Below, piece by piece: positions 17,624 through 25,644 of a stretch of 64,000 nt of DNA. The notes under the pieces were generated by a model, which had not been told where the DNA came from, did not search any database, and saw only the letters and a program-made list of their open reading frames with translations. How positions within the stretch are numbered: position 1 is the first letter of the stretch; every line of letters begins with the position of its first letter. Both the position numbers and the translations under genes were made by a program. Origin of the DNA: Flavobacterium wongokense (lineage in GTDB: Bacteria > Bacteroidota > Bacteroidia > Flavobacteriales > Flavobacteriaceae); assembly GCF_021608265.1 (NCBI RefSeq), contig NZ_JAKIHP010000007.1:1-64000 (forward strand), written 5' to 3'.

Positions 17624-17690
17624 TGTCATTCCCGCGAAGGCGGGAATCCATTTAAATCCGTTGTGGATTCCCGCTTTCGCGGGAAAGACA
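17624..17690. repeat. 27-bp inverted repeat
   Basis: The arms at 17624-17650 and 17664-17690 are inverted copies with 25 of 27 positions matching; each contains the internal palindrome CCCGCGAAGGCGGG or its variant. The spacer is 13 bases. It looks like a REP-type palindromic element between ctaB and accD. Confidence 0.8.
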
Positions 17691-17696
17691 GTAAAA

Positions 17697-17725
17697 TAAA
17701 AAAGCGCTCAGATGAGCGCTTTTTT
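17697..17725 (-). terminator. intrinsic terminator after accD
   Basis: GCGCTC (17704-17709) pairs with GAGCGC (17714-17719), extended by A-run and T-run flanks on both sides. It sits 7 bases beyond the accD stop codon on the minus strand. Confidence 0.85.
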
Positions 17726-17731
17726 ATTCTT

Positions 17732-18586
17732 TTATCGAATCGGCTGATTCAAAATCAAGTCGATGTATAAGTTAATCTTGTCTTTCAGTTCTTTTCTTGG
17801 CGCGATAAAATCAAGGAAACCATGGTCCAATACAAACTCTGCAGTCTGGAAACCTTCCGGCAGATCCTTTCCGGTTGTATCACGAACCACACGTGGACCT
17901 GCAAAACCAATCAAAGCACCAGGCTCAGAAATGTTCACATCACCAAGCATCGCATATGAAGCCGTGGTTCCACCTGTAGTAGGATCGGTACATAAAGAAA
18001 TGTATGGGATTTTGGCTTCGGCCAATTGTGCCAGTTTCGCTGAGGTTTTTGCCAACTGCATCAAAGAGTAAGCTGCTTCCATCATACGTGCTCCACCCGA
18101 TTTTGAAATCATCACAAACGGCACTTTATTTTTGATGGAATAATCAATTCCACGGGCAATTTTCTCACCTACAACAGCTCCCATTGAACCACCAATAAAG
18201 GCGAAATCCATACAGCAGACTACCAAGTCCTTTCCTTTTGATTTTCCAACACCGGTGCGAACAGCATCCTTCAATCCTGTTTTATCGATGGCATCTTTCA
18301 AACGATCGGAATATTTTTTGGTATCCACAAAATTCAAAGGATCTTTCGAAGTCATTTTGGCATCCAATTCCTTGAACTCATTGTTGTCAAACAAGATTTC
18401 AAAATATTCCTTACTTCCAATCCTTACATGGAAATCGTCTTCAGGGCTTACCCAAAGATTCCTTGCCAATTCATCCTGGTCAATGATTTTCCCCGTTGGC
18501 GATTTATACCAAAGTCCTTTAGGAACGTCTTTTTTATCTTCGGTTGCGGTAGTAATACCTTTTTCTGTTCTTTTAAACCAAGCCAT
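17732..18586 (-). CDS. accD: acetyl-CoA carboxylase carboxyltransferase subunit beta
   Basis: This 284-residue protein forms, with AccA, the carboxyltransferase that makes malonyl-CoA for fatty acid synthesis. The crotonase-fold motifs are present ([49 protein letters not shown]). The N-terminal zinc ribbon of E. coli AccD is recognisable by sequence ([21 protein letters not shown]) but all four cysteines are replaced: the knuckles read KSPTG and VSPED. Zinc binding is therefore lost, as I recall for other Bacteroidetes. It lies downstream of the aldolase gene. Confidence 0.94.
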   Translation of the reverse strand: MAWFKRTEKGITTATEDKKDVPKGLWYKSPTGKIIDQDELARNLWVSPEDDFHVRIGSKEYFEILFDNNEFKELDAKMTSKDPLNFVDTKKYSDRLKDAIDKTGLKDAVRTGVGKSKGKDLVVCCMDFAFIGGSMGAVVGEKIARGIDYSIKNKVPFVMISKSGGARMMEAAYSLMQLAKTSAKLAQLAEAKIPYISLCTDPTTGGTTASYAMLGDVNISEPGALIGFAGPRVVRDTTGKDLPEGFQTAEFVLDHGFLDFIAPRKELKDKINLYIDLILNQPIR

Positions 18587-18672
18587 AAGTTTCGTTATTA
18601 TGAATTTTGAATTATAAATTTTAAATGAAAGAGAACAATTTAAAATTCAAAATTTAGAATTTAAAATAATTT

Positions 18673-19740
18673 TTAAAGTGTGTTTACGTTATTCAAATCG
18701 GCGAAAGCCTGTTCTAATCTTTTGTTGAAAGTCAATTCCCCTTCACGGATCCATTTTCTTGGATCGTAGTGTTTTTTGTTTGGAGAATCCGGTCCGTCAG
18801 GACTTCCAATCTGTGTTTTTAGGTAGTCGATATTTTTGATCATGTAGTCGCGGATTCCTTCGGTGAAGGCAAACTGCAGATCGGTATCGATATTCATTTT
18901 GATTACTCCATAGCTAATCGCTTCACGGATTTCCTCTAAGGTTGAACCCGAACCACCATGGAATACAAAATCAACCGGATTGTGTGCGGTGTTGAATTTA
19001 TTCTGAACATAATCCTGTGAATTTTTAAGGATTTTTGGAGTCAGTTTTACATTTCCTGGTTTGTAAACGCCATGAACGTTTCCAAAAGCAGCAGCGATGG
19101 TAAATCTCGGAGAAATTTTCATCAGCTCTTCATAAGCATAAGCTACTTCGTCAGGCTGGGTGTATAATTTTGAGCTGTCAACATCCGAATTGTCAACACC
19201 ATCTTCTTCACCACCGGTGATTCCCAATTCGATTTCCAACGTCATTCCCATTTTACTCATTCTTGCCAAATAGGCTTTGCAGATTTCCAAATTTTCATGC
19301 AATGGTTCTTCGGACAAATCAATCATGTGTGAAGAATATAAAGGCTTTCCTGTTTTGGTAAAATGTTTTTCAGAAGCTTCCAATAAACCATCAATCCAAG
19401 GGAGTAATTTTTTAGCGCAGTGATCGGTATGAAGGATTACGGTCGCACCATAAGCTTCGGCCAAAGTATGGATGTGTAATGCACCTGCAATTCCACCTGC
19501 AATCGCTGCCTTCTCATCAGCATTCGAAAGTCCTTTTCCTGCATTGTAAGCAGCTCCACCATTGGAAAACTGAATGATGACAGGTGCTTTTAACTTTGCC
19601 GCAGTTTCCAAAACACCATTAATAGTGCTTGAACCGATAACGTTTACCGCAGGAAGTGCAAATCCTTTAGCTTTAGCGTAAGCAAAAATTGCCTGAACTT
19701 CATCTCCGGTTGCAACTCCAGGTTTAATATTGTGAGACAT
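18673..19740 (-). CDS. fbaA: class II fructose-bisphosphate aldolase
   Basis: This 355-residue zinc enzyme cleaves fructose 1,6-bisphosphate in glycolysis and works in reverse in gluconeogenesis. Zinc-ligand and active-site motifs are visible: TVILHTDHCAKK (His and catalytic Asp), IAAAFGNVHGVYKPG, and VDFVFHGGSGST. Length and motifs fit the E. coli FbaA type. An AT-rich 86-base gap with imperfect inverted repeats separates it from accD; whether the two are co-transcribed cannot be told. Confidence 0.95.
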   Translation of the reverse strand: MSHNIKPGVATGDEVQAIFAYAKAKGFALPAVNVIGSSTINGVLETAAKLKAPVIIQFSNGGAAYNAGKGLSNADEKAAIAGGIAGALHIHTLAEAYGATVILHTDHCAKKLLPWIDGLLEASEKHFTKTGKPLYSSHMIDLSEEPLHENLEICKAYLARMSKMGMTLEIELGITGGEEDGVDNSDVDSSKLYTQPDEVAYAYEELMKISPRFTIAAAFGNVHGVYKPGNVKLTPKILKNSQDYVQNKFNTAHNPVDFVFHGGSGSTLEEIREAISYGVIKMNIDTDLQFAFTEGIRDYMIKNIDYLKTQIGSPDGPDSPNKKHYDPRKWIREGELTFNKRLEQAFADLNNVNTL

Positions 19741-19787
19741 CTTGTGTTAGTTTTAAGTTAAGTGTACAAAAATAATAATTTCTAATT

Positions 19788-22322
19788 TTAGAAAGGATAA
19801 TTAATTCCAATATTTATGACCGATTTGTCAAAGCGCATTTCCTTAAGCCATTTATTGTTTTCAGCATTGGCCGGATTGTAGGTTTTGAAGCCTAAATCCA
19901 AACGTACGACAAAGAAATTAAAGTCATATCGGAACCCAAAACCAGATCCGACAGCAATATTCTTCAACGATTCCAAACCTGTAAATTTGGCTTCAGGAGT
20001 CTCCACAATATCACTGACATTCCAGATGTTTCCGGCATCCACAAAGAACGCTCCGTTCAACTGCCCAAAAATCCCAAAACGGAATTCGGTGCTGAAGAGC
20101 AGTTTCATATTCGCCTCATTAAAATCCTGTAAGGAACCCGTGCTTCCCGGTCCTAAATTATACGATTGCCAAGCCCTGATGTCGTTGGTTCCTCCTGCAA
20201 AATAACTTCGCGAAAACGGAATGCTGTTGGAGTTGCCATACGGAATTGCCACACCTGCAAATGCTTTGGCAGCCAGGACTTTTTTACGGGTCAGATCCCA
20301 ATGCTTGATGTATTCAAATTCGGTTTTGATGTATTGCGAAAACTCTACGCCAAAGGCCTGCTTGTTGCCGTTTTGGCCCAATTGCGAAGCTGTGGTCAAT
20401 AGCGAAATTAAGTTTCCTGCCGATTCCACTTTGGCCTTGATGGCGTAAAAAGTATTATCGGATAAATCTTTTTGCGAGGTTTTGGTAAAGGTTAGTGCTG
20501 TAGCAAATATCAGGTTGTCTTCAGTAAGTCGTTCGCGTTGCTCCACAATACTTTTGATTGCTTTTTCATCAGTAGCGGAAGGATTAATCACATCATTCTG
20601 AACATCCGACAGGAAATTGTCGACACCTTCATTAATCGTTAAAAATCCATCTTCAAAATAATTGGGATTGGCACCATAGTTAATCGCCAACTGATTCAGA
20701 ACCTTATACGAAGAATTATAAACATTAAAATAATTACCCGGATTAATGTTGCGCACAAACTGCACATTGAACATGTCAAAACGATAGTTGGTTCCTTTTC
20801 TTGGTGTCCAATTGTATACCAATGAGCTGGTGAAATTCTGTTTGTCCAGTCCAATGTTCGTCTGTTTGGAATAACCGACATTGATGGTCGTAAACGGAAT
20901 CATGTATTTCGGAATGATTTTATCCGTTTTGAAAGGCATGAAAATCCGCGGGAAGTTCAGCTTGGCATCGACACCGACTTCGGATATATTGAAAAAATTG
21001 TTGTTCGGATTGGCCAAATCTTTTGAGGCACCGATATTTCCACGGAATCCAATTTCAAAAGTTTCCGCGCCATTAAAGACATTCCGGATTCCCAAAAAGG
21101 TATTTCCCGAAATCCCGAAATCCTGGATGTTGGAATGCGTAAAATCGGTAGAAAAACCAAACGTATATTTCTTCCTCGGCGACAGGTAAATATTGGCAAT
21201 GAGTCCATTTTTGTCTTTTGGATCCTGAATGTATTGGATTAACGGATAATTGAAAACCTTAAGATTACTAAGGTATTTCGAGGTAAGCGCCGTTCGGTTG
21301 TCTGAAAAATAATTGCCTTTGCTCACAAAAATACCATCAGTCAAAGCCTTTGGACGGTATTTCAATTTGTTTACACTATAGAGCGTAAAGTCTTTATAAG
21401 TGGTGCTGTCCTTTATCGGAAGGTTTTGATTCGCTGGACTGTGGTCGGTGTAAATGTTGACCTTATTGATTTTGTACAATTCAAAAGGAACGCTGTACAA
21501 ACTGTCTTCCACACGAATGGATTCGTCTTCAATAACCAAATCAACATTCGCACGATGATCCGGATTCAGGCTGTCAATATCATAAGTCACATAGTTTTGC
21601 TGGAAACGGAATGCACCATTGTTCCTGAAATCTTCAGTAATCCTTGCTTTCTCAGCATCAAAATCACTGCTTTCAAAACGTTTTCCTTTTTTGATGAAGG
21701 AGCTTTTTTTCCTCAACTGATAAATCGAATCCAACGGCTTGCTCGAAATGTAACTGTTTATCGTGTCAATGATATAAGGCTTTCCGAGCGCAATGTTGTA
21801 CTTCAGCTTTACTTTTTTTGGGCCAATAGAATCAATTTTATATTTGGTTGTTACGTCAAAATAACCACGGTTGAAATAATAGGATTTCAAACGGCGCAGC
21901 GATTTTTTGGTACTGATGGTATCAAGGATTACTGGTGGTTCTCCGGTCTTCCTGAGGAAATTATGAATCCCGGAATACCAAAAGGACTGACCCAATCTTT
22001 TGACCTGCTTTTTGGAAAGCCACTTGACTTTTCGGGCATATTTTTTAGGATTGTTTTTAAATTTCGCACGGTAAATGGAATCTGTTTTTTCCTTGGCGAG
22101 ATTATAAAGGTTCAAACGCAGGTGATATCCAAGGATGTCACTGTTTTGCTTTTGGTACAACTGATTGAAAACATCCTCAACATTATTCTTTTTACCATCA
22201 ACGTAAATGTTGTTTTTGGTTAAAAGGCTTTTTCCGTTCGGAACTTTTTTTGTGGTGTTACATCCAAAGATAATTACGCCAATTAGAATAAATAATGATA
22301 TTTTTGTGAGACTCTTTTTCAA
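19788..22322 (-). CDS. tamL: translocation and assembly module lipoprotein TamL (BamA/TamA family)
   Basis: This 844-residue outer-membrane protein belongs to the Omp85 family. It has a lipoprotein signal with lipobox FGC at about residue 21, POTRA-like domains (LKSYYFNRGYFDVTTKYKID) and a 16-strand-type barrel in the C-terminal half, including the family motif in SRSYFAGGTNDIRAW and a terminal VINIGINYPF strand. TamL is the Bacteroidetes lipoprotein replacement for TamA and partners TamB, which is not in the window. The start codon is TTG: there is no in-frame ATG before an upstream stop, and a TACTTTTG box at 22343-22350 gives a short leader. Confidence 0.87.
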   Translation of the reverse strand: MKKSLTKISLFILIGVIIFGCNTTKKVPNGKSLLTKNNIYVDGKKNNVEDVFNQLYQKQNSDILGYHLRLNLYNLAKEKTDSIYRAKFKNNPKKYARKVKWLSKKQVKRLGQSFWYSGIHNFLRKTGEPPVILDTISTKKSLRRLKSYYFNRGYFDVTTKYKIDSIGPKKVKLKYNIALGKPYIIDTINSYISSKPLDSIYQLRKKSSFIKKGKRFESSDFDAEKARITEDFRNNGAFRFQQNYVTYDIDSLNPDHRANVDLVIEDESIRVEDSLYSVPFELYKINKVNIYTDHSPANQNLPIKDSTTYKDFTLYSVNKLKYRPKALTDGIFVSKGNYFSDNRTALTSKYLSNLKVFNYPLIQYIQDPKDKNGLIANIYLSPRKKYTFGFSTDFTHSNIQDFGISGNTFLGIRNVFNGAETFEIGFRGNIGASKDLANPNNNFFNISEVGVDAKLNFPRIFMPFKTDKIIPKYMIPFTTINVGYSKQTNIGLDKQNFTSSLVYNWTPRKGTNYRFDMFNVQFVRNINPGNYFNVYNSSYKVLNQLAINYGANPNYFEDGFLTINEGVDNFLSDVQNDVINPSATDEKAIKSIVEQRERLTEDNLIFATALTFTKTSQKDLSDNTFYAIKAKVESAGNLISLLTTASQLGQNGNKQAFGVEFSQYIKTEFEYIKHWDLTRKKVLAAKAFAGVAIPYGNSNSIPFSRSYFAGGTNDIRAWQSYNLGPGSTGSLQDFNEANMKLLFSTEFRFGIFGQLNGAFFVDAGNIWNVSDIVETPEAKFTGLESLKNIAVGSGFGFRYDFNFFVVRLDLGFKTYNPANAENNKWLKEMRFDKSVINIGINYPF
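22299..22306 (+). promoter_or_regulatory. -7 promoter box for the RNA methyltransferase gene
   Basis: TATTTTTG lies 53 bases before the ATG at 22360, inside the first codons of tamL on the other strand. The divergent promoters therefore overlap. Confidence 0.4.
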
Positions 22323-22342
22323 GTGGTGCGAAATATTTAATT

Positions 22343-22350
22343 CAAAAGTA
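22343..22350 (-). promoter_or_regulatory. -7 promoter box for tamL
   Basis: TACTTTTG on the minus strand matches TAnnTTTG exactly, 20 bases before the TTG start; a TTTG 24 bases further upstream may be the -33 element. Confidence 0.55.
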
Positions 22351-22359
22351 CATTATTTT

Positions 22360-23085
22360 ATGGTTAGTAAAAACCAAATAAAACTAATTACAAGCCTTCA
22401 ACTAAAAAAATACCGAAATGAGCATCAATTGTTCATTGCCGAAGGTGTAAAAGTAATACAGGAATTGTTACTATCAAATTTTGTACTCGATCATTTATTC
22501 GTAACCGATGCTATTTTTGACCAGGTTGGCGACACTCAAAAAACAGTGGTAAAGGAAGCCGATATGAAACGCATTTCTGTACTGAGCTCTCCAAGTTCGT
22601 GCCTGGCTGTTTTTCAAATCCCAAAGGAAAACAAAATCGAGGCAAAGGGTTTGATTGTAGCTTTGGATGACATTCGCGATCCGGGGAATTTGGGAACCAT
22701 CATCAGGCTTTGTGATTGGTTTGGCGTCAAACAATTAGTGTGCTCTACAGAAACTGTGGATGTGTACAATCCGAAAGTGATACAGGCTACAATGGGTTCT
22801 ATAACCAGGGTTAATGTCAATTATGTCGATTTGGGTCAATTTATTGCTGAAACCCAACTTCCTGTTTTTGGAACCTTTATGGATGGCAAAAATGTCTATA
22901 ATGAAAATCTGCCCAAAGAAGCAATTCTAATATTGGGCAATGAAGCCAACGGAATTTCCGAAAGTTTGGAAAAAAGCATCAAAAACCGAATTGCGATTCC
23001 GCGTTTTGGCGATATCCAGCAAACGGAAAGCCTGAATGTAGCCACTGCAACCGCAATTTTCCTTAGCGAGTTCAGAAGATCTTAG
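22360..23085 (+). CDS. TrmH/SpoU family RNA 2'-O-methyltransferase
   Basis: This 241-residue SPOUT methyltransferase would transfer a methyl group from SAM to a ribose in rRNA or tRNA. An N-terminal substrate-binding region (residues 1-85; RNEHQLFIAEGVKVIQELL) precedes the knot domain with motif 1 DPGNLGTIIRLCDWFG, motif 2 ILILGNEANGIS and motif 3 ESLNVATATAIFLSEF. The target RNA cannot be named. A longer frame opens at 22207, but the extension is antisense to tamL and has no family match, so 22360 is used. The stop overlaps the porT stop by 4 bases. Confidence 0.9.
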   Translation: MVSKNQIKLITSLQLKKYRNEHQLFIAEGVKVIQELLLSNFVLDHLFVTDAIFDQVGDTQKTVVKEADMKRISVLSSPSSCLAVFQIPKENKIEAKGLIVALDDIRDPGNLGTIIRLCDWFGVKQLVCSTETVDVYNPKVIQATMGSITRVNVNYVDLGQFIAETQLPVFGTFMDGKNVYNENLPKEAILILGNEANGISESLEKSIKNRIAIPRFGDIQQTESLNVATATAIFLSEFRRS

Positions 23086-23822
23086 TGGAAGGTAAAATTG
23101 ATAAGCACCGCACGTGTTTTCAATGATTCGATATTTCCGGTCCACGGACTGTTGGGGTCTGCGTCGGGAATCAGTTCGTTTTTCAAACCAAAAACACCAC
23201 GGATGGAAGGTGAGAATTTAAAGTATTCAAAATACAAATCAACACCAAAACCCATTGTATAATTGGTCGTCCACTGGTTTACCCTGAATTTCTGCAATTC
23301 ATTCCCGTCTTTTGATTTGGCATTGCTCGAAAGGTTCAACGTTGTCGATAATCCGCCAAGAAGGTAAGGCCTTACGTTTCCGGTTCGCAACGATGAAAAT
23401 TTCAAAATCAAAGGGAAATCAATATAGGTTGCCTTTACTTCACGTACGCCATCCCTTTCGTTATCCGGAAACTCCGAATAATTAATGGTTCGGCTGGCAT
23501 AATATAATCCTGGTTCAAAACGCAGTTCGATATATTCCTGAAGACGGAGCACTCCAACCAAACCAACATTGAATCCGGTATGGCCTTTTACTTCAATATT
23601 GTGCATGGCATCAGGGTTGTTTTTCAAATCGGTCTTGAAATCAAAGCTGCTGAATCCTAAATAATAACCCCAATAAACCCGTTGTTTATCAAAATTCTCC
23701 AGATTAATGATAGGGTCTTTGGTAAACATGCTTTTACCCAATTGAGCTTTGGCGTGTATTGAAAATAGCAGGATTAGGACAACTATTTTTTTGGTAGGAT
23801 TACTGAAAAACGTCAAATTCAT
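23082..23822 (-). CDS. porT: T9SS/gliding motility outer-membrane protein PorT/SprT
   Basis: This 246-residue exported beta-barrel protein has a signal peptide ending SIHAKAQ and alternating beta strands (YWGYYLGFSSFDFK, GFNVGLVGVLRLQEYIELRFEPGLYYASR), ending in FH. Size, start and the position directly after ubiE match PorT of Porphyromonas and SprT of Flavobacterium, a component needed for type IX secretion and gliding. The call rests on recognition and synteny, since outer-membrane barrel proteins of this class are otherwise hard to separate. It overlaps ubiE by 4 bases (ATGA). Confidence 0.8.
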   Translation of the reverse strand: MNLTFFSNPTKKIVVLILLFSIHAKAQLGKSMFTKDPIINLENFDKQRVYWGYYLGFSSFDFKTDLKNNPDAMHNIEVKGHTGFNVGLVGVLRLQEYIELRFEPGLYYASRTINYSEFPDNERDGVREVKATYIDFPLILKFSSLRTGNVRPYLLGGLSTTLNLSSNAKSKDGNELQKFRVNQWTTNYTMGFGVDLYFEYFKFSPSIRGVFGLKNELIPDADPNSPWTGNIESLKTRAVLINFTFH

Positions 23823-24550
23823 TTCTTTGTTGCGGTGTAAATTGTAGCAACGCCAAATGTTTGTGGCATGGCTTTACATTCTATAAACGAAATTTTCCTC
23901 AAAATATTGTTCAAATTTTCGCCAAAGGGAAAATTCGCTGCCGATTCAGACAAATACCCATAAGCTTTATTGTCTTTGGAGAAAATTTTTCCAATGACCG
24001 GCAAAATGAATCTGGTGTAAAAAGCATAACCTTGTTTGAATGGGAATTTGGTAGGAACCGAAGTTTCCAAAATCACAAAAATTCCTCCGGGTTTCAAAAC
24101 ACGGTAAATCTCTGCCAAACCTTTTTCAAGGTCTTCAAAATTCCTAATTCCAAAGGAAACGGTAATTGCATCAAAATAATTATCGGGAAACTGTATGTTT
24201 TCGCTGTCGCCCAAAACCATTTCGATTCTATCGCTCAGGTTGGCCTTTTCGATTTTTTTCTTTCCCACTTCAAGCATTCCCGCCGAAATGTCGAGACCTA
24301 CAATTCTTTTGGCTGCGGTTTTTGACATCAAAATAACCAAATCTCCGGTTCCGGTTGCAATATCCAAAATCGTTTCCGGATTTTTTTCGGCAACAAGCGC
24401 TACAACCTTATTCCTCCATTTTACATCAATACCCATAGAAATAACACGGTTGAGGCCGTCATAATTTCCCGAAATGTTATCAAACATCTGGGTAACCTGT
24501 TCCTTTTTACCTAATGATGAGTCTTTATATGGAGTGATTGTCTTTGGCAT
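23819..24550 (-). CDS. ubiE: demethylmenaquinone methyltransferase
   Basis: This 243-residue SAM-dependent enzyme makes the last methylation of menaquinone, the respiratory quinone of Bacteroidetes. Motif I ILDIATGTGDLVILM, the UbiE signature YDGLNRVISMGIDVKWR, and GIRNFEDLEKGLAEIYRVLKPGG are all present. It is the first gene of a two-gene unit with porT. A perfect TATATTTG box lies at 24565-24572 on the minus strand. Confidence 0.94.
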   Translation of the reverse strand: MPKTITPYKDSSLGKKEQVTQMFDNISGNYDGLNRVISMGIDVKWRNKVVALVAEKNPETILDIATGTGDLVILMSKTAAKRIVGLDISAGMLEVGKKKIEKANLSDRIEMVLGDSENIQFPDNYFDAITVSFGIRNFEDLEKGLAEIYRVLKPGGIFVILETSVPTKFPFKQGYAFYTRFILPVIGKIFSKDNKAYGYLSESAANFPFGENLNNILRKISFIECKAMPQTFGVATIYTATKK

Positions 24551-24564
24551 TCGCTAATTTTCGA

Positions 24565-24572
24565 CAAATATA
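24565..24572 (-). promoter_or_regulatory. -7 promoter box for ubiE-porT
   Basis: TATATTTG on the minus strand, 14 bases before the ATG. Upstream of it the minus strand repeats TTTG-containing units (see the repeat at 24574-24625), any of which could act as the -33 box. Confidence 0.55.
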
Positions 24573-24573
24573 A

Positions 24574-24625
24574 GAGTTTCAAAGTTATTTTGGAGTTTCA
24601 AAGTTGCAGAGTTCCAAAGTTGCAG
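24574..24625. repeat. short imperfect tandem repeat upstream of ubiE
   Basis: Three units of the form GAGTT(T/C)CAAAGTT(GCA) begin at 24574, 24593 and 24610, and a fourth partial unit follows at 24626. Each carries CAAA, which is TTTG on the ubiE strand. Confidence 0.6.
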
Positions 24626-24675
24626 AGTTTTCAAAAAAATATAAAAATTGTATCGTCTTGAATCAAGCCAATTTA

Positions 24676-24760
24676 ACTTTGCTACTTTGCTACTTTGCTA
24701 CTTTGCTACTTTGCTACTTTGCTACTTTGCTACTTTGCTACTTTGCTACTTTGCTACTTT
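24676..24760. repeat. 8-bp tandem repeat (ACTTTGCT) x 10.6
   Basis: The unit ACTTTGCT is repeated ten times without a mismatch plus five further bases. The array begins inside the 3' end of folA: the folA stop codon is formed by the outermost unit. It has no spacers and is therefore not a CRISPR array. Confidence 0.97.
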
Positions 24761-25236
24761 CTCAAATAAGTCTGAAAGCTAAAGCTGTAAAGATGTTTTT
24801 CATCTTTGTGGTGCAGTTCCGAATAAACCAAATCCCATTCATTGGACTCGATTTCCGGGAAAAAAGTATCGGCATCAAAGAGATGGTGCACTTTGGTGAT
24901 GTCCAATTTGTCGGCAATTGCGATGGATTGTTGGTAAATTTCACCGCCGCCAATAATAAAGGTCTCTTCGTTTTTTGGGCAAACCGCTATTGCCTTTTCT
25001 AAGGAATCCACCACAATGCAGCCTTCAGGAGCATTGTATTTTTGGCGTGTTATGATTACGTGGACTCTGTTTGGCAAAGGTTTTGGAAAGCTTTCAAAGG
25101 TTTTCCGTCCCATAATGATATGGTGTCCGGTTGTTACGCTTTTGAATCTTTTGAAATCATCGGGTAAATGCCAAAGCAGTTGGTTGTCTTTGCCAAGGGC
25201 ATTGTTTTCGGCAACAGCCGCAATAAGTGTAATCAT
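24754..25236 (-). CDS. folA: dihydrofolate reductase
   Basis: This 160-residue enzyme reduces dihydrofolate with NADPH and regenerates the cofactor used by thymidylate synthase (thyA lies 3.5 kb upstream on the same strand). The motifs are clear: ITLIAAVAENNALGKDNQLLWHLPDDFKRFK with active-site Asp, GHHIIMGRKTFESFP, and FIIGGGEIYQQ. The last codons (LRK, stop TAG) run into the 8-bp tandem repeat, so changes in copy number there would alter only the sequence after the stop. It overlaps the 2TM gene by 4 bases. Confidence 0.96.
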   Translation of the reverse strand: MITLIAAVAENNALGKDNQLLWHLPDDFKRFKSVTTGHHIIMGRKTFESFPKPLPNRVHVIITRQKYNAPEGCIVVDSLEKAIAVCPKNEETFIIGGGEIYQQSIAIADKLDITKVHHLFDADTFFPEIESNEWDLVYSELHHKDEKHLYSFSFQTYLRK

Positions 25237-25571
25237 TCTGCGGTTGGTTTTGAATTGTCCAGGTCGTTTTGCAGTTTTTCAATCTTTTTGGTTTGTTTCA
25301 GCATCAATTTGTCTATTTGGGCGCGTTCCCAATTCTTATTCATAAAACTATCGGTAACCAGGACCTTGATACTATGGAAAATAAAAAGACAGCTCCAAAC
25401 AGCAACCACCCAAATCCACCAATTGGTTTCGTCATGGAAGTTCAGTAAGTGGTTGGCAGTGAATAAAAAAACACTCCCAATGACCAATACAATCAAGTGG
25501 ATGAACAAACGTTTTTTTTGTTTGATCCGATTCCTTGCATATTCGTATAATTCATGTTGATTGTTCTCCAT
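25233..25571 (-). CDS. 2TM domain membrane protein
   Basis: This 112-residue protein has the 2TM-domain layout: a basic N-terminal helix (YEYARNRIKQKKRLFIH), two membrane spans (about residues 24-42 and 51-70) and a C-terminal coiled coil (KLMLKQTKKIEKLQNDL). The function is unknown. Its stop overlaps the folA start, so both are probably on one transcript, with a near-consensus TACCTTTA box at 25590-25597 upstream. Confidence 0.8.
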   Translation of the reverse strand: MENNQHELYEYARNRIKQKKRLFIHLIVLVIGSVFLFTANHLLNFHDETNWWIWVVAVWSCLFIFHSIKVLVTDSFMNKNWERAQIDKLMLKQTKKIEKLQNDLDNSKPTAE

Positions 25572-25611
25572 AAGACGAAATTTGTGCCTTAAAGGTAAAA
25601 TTTATTTTTAA

Positions 25612-25644
25612 AACGGCGAAATCCGTTTTTAAGATATCGCCGTT
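25612..25644. promoter_or_regulatory. nested alternative hairpins upstream of the 2TM-folA unit
   Basis: AACGGCGA (25612-25619) can pair with TCGCCGTT (25637-25644), or its first part AACGG can pair with CCGTT (25623-25627). The two pairings exclude each other. The rest of the 238-base gap between 25571 and 25810 shows only promoter-like boxes. Confidence 0.35.

Noticed and set aside
17414..17629. N-terminal extension of heme O synthase
   Set aside because: It runs through a dispersed repeat and upstream of a good promoter; homologues start near the TTG at 17413.
18587..18672. Terminator between the aldolase gene and accD
   Set aside because: The inverted repeats are pure AT with several mismatches and no defined T-run, so the call is not supportable.
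21426..22223. 265-codon plus-strand frame antisense to tamL
   Set aside because: The translation is low-complexity, hydrophobic and matches no family; tamL on the other strand is well supported.
23861..24325. 154-codon plus-strand frame antisense to ubiE
   Set aside because: Shadow of a conserved gene, no recognisable domain.
24676..24760. CRISPR-like periodic array
   Set aside because: Units are 8 bp with no spacers and no cas genes are nearby; it is a simple tandem repeat.
24604..25002. Plus-strand open frame of 132 codons
   Set aside because: It is mostly translation of the 8-bp tandem repeat (LLCYFAT repeats) and then runs antisense to folA.
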